Assembly: GCF_026230105.1 (NCBI RefSeq)
Contig: NC_079477.1
Span: forward strand, 9,987,001-10,051,000
Direction: 5' to 3'
Length of the DNA stretch: 64,000 nt
DNA from: Diorhabda sublineata
Lineage: Eukaryota; Arthropoda; Insecta; Coleoptera; Chrysomelidae
Below the pieces are notes generated by a model. The model ran no database searches and had not been told where the DNA came from. It worked only from the letters and a program-made list of their open reading frames with translations. This document shows, piece by piece, positions 60,001-64,000 of this stretch. Both the position numbers and the translations under genes were made by a program. How positions within the stretch are numbered: position 1 is the first letter of the stretch; the number at the start of each line of letters is the position of its first letter.

Positions 60001-62397
60001 CTGAAAATTATATTAGTTATCTTCCACTTTAAAATATAATTGACACACACCAATCTTTTATTATCGGTTGATGATTGATATCATTTAGATATTATTAACC
60101 ATAGATGTATCTCTCAAAAGGGGCCAAAGATCACACTTTGTTTTAAAGGTGATTTTGGATTCCGAAATTCATTTATTGCCTTGAGTTTTAATTTTTACAG
60201 TTATATATTATGTGTGATTATAATTCATTAGTAATATACTACAGTTGTGGCTGCAGAGCTTTAATCGGGAACAAAAAACGGGACAGGTCAGAATTAGTGC
60301 TGTACTCATCTAAAATTACGAATAATTAACTACTTGTTGTGATGGAGAAGATACTTCTGCTTGATGTTATTCCAAATAAATTCCATTCACTTGTTGCTAA
60401 TGATGTTTGGATAGTCCTTTGGGCTCACTTAAGAATGCTATCTGGTAATGATTAAGTTTTGAAGACTGTACTTCTAAGTAAATTTCAACTTTTTTGGTGT
60501 AAAATGATTCAAATCGAAATATCAGTTTTAATCTTGCACTATCATTAAGCCAAATTGGCAATTATTACACAAATTTCATGGTAGAAGATGTGTAATAAAA
60601 CTTAGAGTCGGTGAAGCTTATCATTGTGATATTTTAGGAATAATATTGGCGGTGAGAAATCGGGTTTAAGATTATATATTGTAGATTACAGATATAGCTA
60701 AGGCAATGAAACATCCATAAATGTTACTTTTCTTACCCCGGAGAGAACATGATTAGACTATTAATTAATTCTGTTAAGTTACAATGTTATTTGAGGTTAA
60801 GTGCTTCTTTTGAACAGAAACATTTTTAAATTTAAGTATGTCTCGTATCATTAATACCACAGAAATAGGAAGAATAATATATTCAGATAAAATCAAAGTC
60901 ATGTATTCAAATTATCAATTTATCTACTTATCAACTTAAATGATACATTCCGTAAGACTAGAAATCCGATCACTATGCATCTTCTGTGCTTCTTTTTTCC
61001 TATTCTAAATAAGTTTGGAGGGACAGAATCTTTCCATATTTTTCAGGGTCTATTCATTGATATTTTAGCATCCAGTTTATTAATGATAATACGCTCCATT
61101 TTCTCGCTTTGGGAACACGCTATCGCCTTCAATGTTGTGAGGGAATGAGGACACCATATAATCACAGTAATCTCAATGTGGTTAGAATGCCATGTCCAAA
61201 GCCACCGATGGACCTAGAACCCATTTTTGGTGTCGCAAAAAATGTAGCTTCTACGTCAAAAGACCAATTCTTCGAATATGGACGGAAATAGTTATATGAG
61301 TCAAACCAAAGCACACATAGAAGGACCTTCTGCGTGCCTTACCAATCAACTTCTCCTTTTAACAGGTGTGAAGCTCGACTTGTGACTGTTTTTTTAACCA
61401 GAAAATCACTAAGACGTTATCTGTATGATAGGCATCACCGATGCATGTAGAATAAGGAATTTGCAGAGGTACTTGATTACCTTTTCAAATGATTTCAGCC
61501 TTTGATAGTAGAGCACGACAAATCCCATGGACGCAACGGTATTTGACCGCCCAATAACTTATTTATTAATAAACTTTATTAATCTATTGTCTTTAGATAG
61601 TACTACATTGCTAAATTTCACTCAATCAGTTTTCATGAGCTTGATTATGTTTTTACTACCATATAGTTTAGATTTCAACATTAAAGTAAAATGTTATAAC
61701 GTTTTATTTTCTGCTATTGTTCTTTGTACGATATTCTTTCCTCTATAGAAAGAATTTATTATTAATTTGATTATAATAGACCTTAAGCAAAATTTTATGC
61801 TCTAATATTCATAAAGAAGGTTTTTATACCTCCGACATCGAAAGTTGTACAAACTAAGTAGAATCAATAGCAAAGTTTCTATAAAAGTTATAAAATATAC
61901 TAAAATGTTATGGATAGTGGACATTATAATACAATATGCTCACCGAGAATATTTCTCTAATTCTTCTATGTCAACCATATATTTTGTTCTATCCTCTGAT
62001 GTTTCTATCTATTTGGTATCAAATTCGACTCACTGTCTCTTTAGATTTATCAATCCATCTTCTGTTATGCAGTCTCTACTACACAAATGTCTTTTCCAAC
62101 TAGTATCATCCTGTTTGACAAGTCGCCATACTCATATCCATTCCATTAGAGCAACTTGTTTTATTACATTCTACATATTGCATCGAACTTGAGGACATGG
62201 TTTGCTAATAAATTATCATCATATTGGCAAAAGATGTGGAATTATTAAACAATTTCTTTTGTTTAGTAACTGCTCTAGTTTCTCATAAAATTAGTGTTTC
62301 GTAGTTAAATGTGAAAATCCGAGCAAGATGACTTTTAAAGCATATTGAAACATTGGATTTCAGAAAACATAGTCATTGTTTATAAACACATATATAA

Positions 62398-62431
<34 letters not shown>

Positions 62432-63109
62432 ACTTTGATTCTACCTAAATATAGATGAAAACCTGCTCCTACTTTTAAAACCAATATTAAATCTCACAGT
62501 TCCGGCATAATTAAAAACTTGAACCAATGATATACATTTTTTACTGTTGAAAACCTACTCTGAAAATAGCCCTTAGGTTCGTTTAAAAAAAGAAAATAAT
62601 ATGTTGTATAATAGTTCTTATATTTAAAATAACTTAGCTTTAGATAATACATTGCGTACTATTTGAAAATAAAATCATAAATAGCGGAAAGCACTCATGC
62701 TGCATATCGATAAATTTTTTTAAAGCATATCTTTATATGGATTATTATAAGTTAATTAAAATTATTAGACACACAACTTCCTGAAGCTTTGTCAAACAAA
62801 AGGCGATATTATCATACGCCAAAGCGTAACCAGGTAAACTCTTACAGTCTCTTCATTTTGTAGCGCTTCCTTGTATTGTGTTCGAACCATTGAAATAGAA
62901 GGGAATGAAGAAGCAATATTATTTACATAATATTATATAATAGTATTTTCTAGAGAATAAATATATGGCGAAATATATTTGAAACATTTGTCTTTTAAAT
63001 ACAATTAATTTCATACATTCCCAATACAATTTGAATTAAGCTGATTTCCACAAATAGAAGTAAATCTAATATAGTTACAAGAGACTATTTCAATGGAATA
63101 AAATCATGT
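60001..63109. other. Region downstream of the host gene, mostly featureless
   Basis: The sequence is AT-rich. Around 61960-62180 the minus strand (ALMEWI, stop, VWRLVKQDDTSWKRHLC) vaguely resembles a LINE ORF2 end (KWxWAGHxxRxxDxRWTK). An imperfect TA-rich microsatellite lies at 62389-62433. No gene is recognised. Confidence 0.4.
62389..62433. repeat. Imperfect (TA)n / TATG-interrupted microsatellite
   Basis: An alternating TA run of about 45 bases is interrupted by AAA, TG and CA steps. Confidence 0.85.
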
Positions 63110-63850
63110 TGAAAAGCTTACAATATCTAACAGGGTTGTCAGCTCTAAGCGTGCATCGCAAATATCTATGTCTTTCATATGTTTCCAAAATCTCTAGTAA
63201 TAAAAATACCCAACTCATACAAATACCTTCACAGATCGTTTCCAAAGAAACATACAGCAACAAGCTTCGAAAGAAACCTTAATGATCTACGAATCCCAAT
63301 TCCCAATACTCACCACCCTGGCTGATTCCCATACCGAAATTTAATACCACCCTTAATATGGCAAAATATTAGACTCAACCTTATTAAACCATCTTTAAAA
63401 TTGAATTTCAAACCTATCACTTCTACATAAATTGCAGAATTATATGCAATATTACAAGCACTCGTTCATATTAGAGAATCAAAAAAGTCCACTTAGCTCA
63501 CTTCAAACTATCCAACGCCTATATATCTACAAAGCTGAAATAGTGTACTTTAAAAATGAAGATGCCAGCGTCGAATTTATTCAATCTGAAAGAAATCAAA
63601 CAATCAGTGAATTCCTTGGCCCCAAACAACATCAAACAGACCACACCAAATGAGAATATTGCGCTAACGCCTGGGTCATAGCAATTTAAGCCGTAAAAAT
63701 CTTCTAATACGCACTGAGTTGCCAAAATGCGAAACCTGTGATGTAGATCTTAGTGTTAAACATAAACTAGCGCAGTGTAAACAATACGAAGACACAAGAA
63801 AGAAGTACGATATTTCGGTGAACTTCGGCAAAAACATGGATATGAATGTA
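63110..63850 (+). mobile_element. Non-LTR ORF2 RNase H and C-terminal fragment (I/jockey-type)
   Basis: With frame changes the plus strand reads NDLRIPIPNTHH, AELYAILQALVHIRESKKST, then LGHSNLSRKNLLIRTELPKC, ETCDVDLSVKHKLAQCKQYE and DTRKKYDI. These match the end of I/R1-type ORF2: the RNase H block AExYAIxxAL, then RxGHxxLxxxxLL and the C-x2-C...H-x4-C motif (here CETCDVDLSVKHKLAQC). Stops and frameshifts show it is inactive. Confidence 0.75.
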
Positions 63851-64000
63851 CTGTAATGTAATGTCAGTCCTCTGCCTATCCTCTGACTAATAACTGTAGT
63901 ATTTGAAACGACTAGAAACAATATGTCATTTGATATCAAATTTTTTCGTCTTTAAATTTATTAATAATTCCTATTATTAAAATTGAATATTGTTTTAAAA

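Noticed and set aside
61960..62180. LINE ORF2 end on the minus strand
   Set aside because: Some resemblance (VWRLVKQDDTSWKRHLC) but too short and interrupted to report as a firm element.
1..64000. CRISPR arrays, operons, bacterial regulatory sites
   Set aside because: The window is eukaryotic; no direct-repeat/spacer pattern or prokaryotic gene arrangement exists.

Overview
The window reads as AT-rich (about 70% A+T) nuclear DNA from an arthropod, most likely an insect. The evidence is spliced genes with consensus GT/AG junctions, an arthropod-type single-domain von Willebrand factor C (SVWC, Vago-like) gene, and a dense mix of decayed mariner, Penelope-like and non-LTR (LINE) elements typical of insect introns. 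I cannot fix the order or species. There is no sign of bacterial organisation (operons, ribosome binding sites, CRISPR).

Layout: one host gene spans almost the whole window on the + strand. Four exons splice in frame (2827-3057, 49791-49893, 56890-57225, 59480-59709 with a TAG stop). They give the last 299 residues of a cysteine-free, N-glycosylation-sequon-rich protein that I do not recognise; its 5' exons lie upstream of the window. Its introns are about 46.7 kb, 7.0 kb and 2.25 kb. Inside the 46.7-kb intron, on the opposite strand, lies a complete three-exon gene (complement 16814-18638) for a 92-residue secreted SVWC protein with a signal peptide and eight cysteines.

Everything else recognisable is mobile or repetitive. 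There are two mariner families with several copies each (family A: 431-1159, 23410-24603, 34738-35720; family B: 31387-32427, 58215-59244), further single transposase fragments (8860-9110, 21250-21710, 25290-25640, 28705-28845, 39290-39450, 43330-43510, 47390-47590), a Penelope-like fragment with a GIY-YIG domain (39605-40600), and at least seven non-LTR retrotransposon 3' fragments (12060-12510, 40855-41590, 47950-48240, 50505-50900, 52860-53190, 54750-55560, 63110-63850). Three fragments encode the same repeated but unnamed protein family (22968-23160, 37260-37541, 51250-51650). There are also two foldback (palindromic) elements, a SINE-like piece, and an 896-bp almost perfect TATG tetranucleotide array (13101-13996).

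The two cellular genes are not obviously functionally linked; the SVWC gene is simply nested. None of the mobile elements seen here looks capable of encoding an intact protein. Between them lie several kilobase-scale stretches in which I see nothing I can name; these are listed as such.
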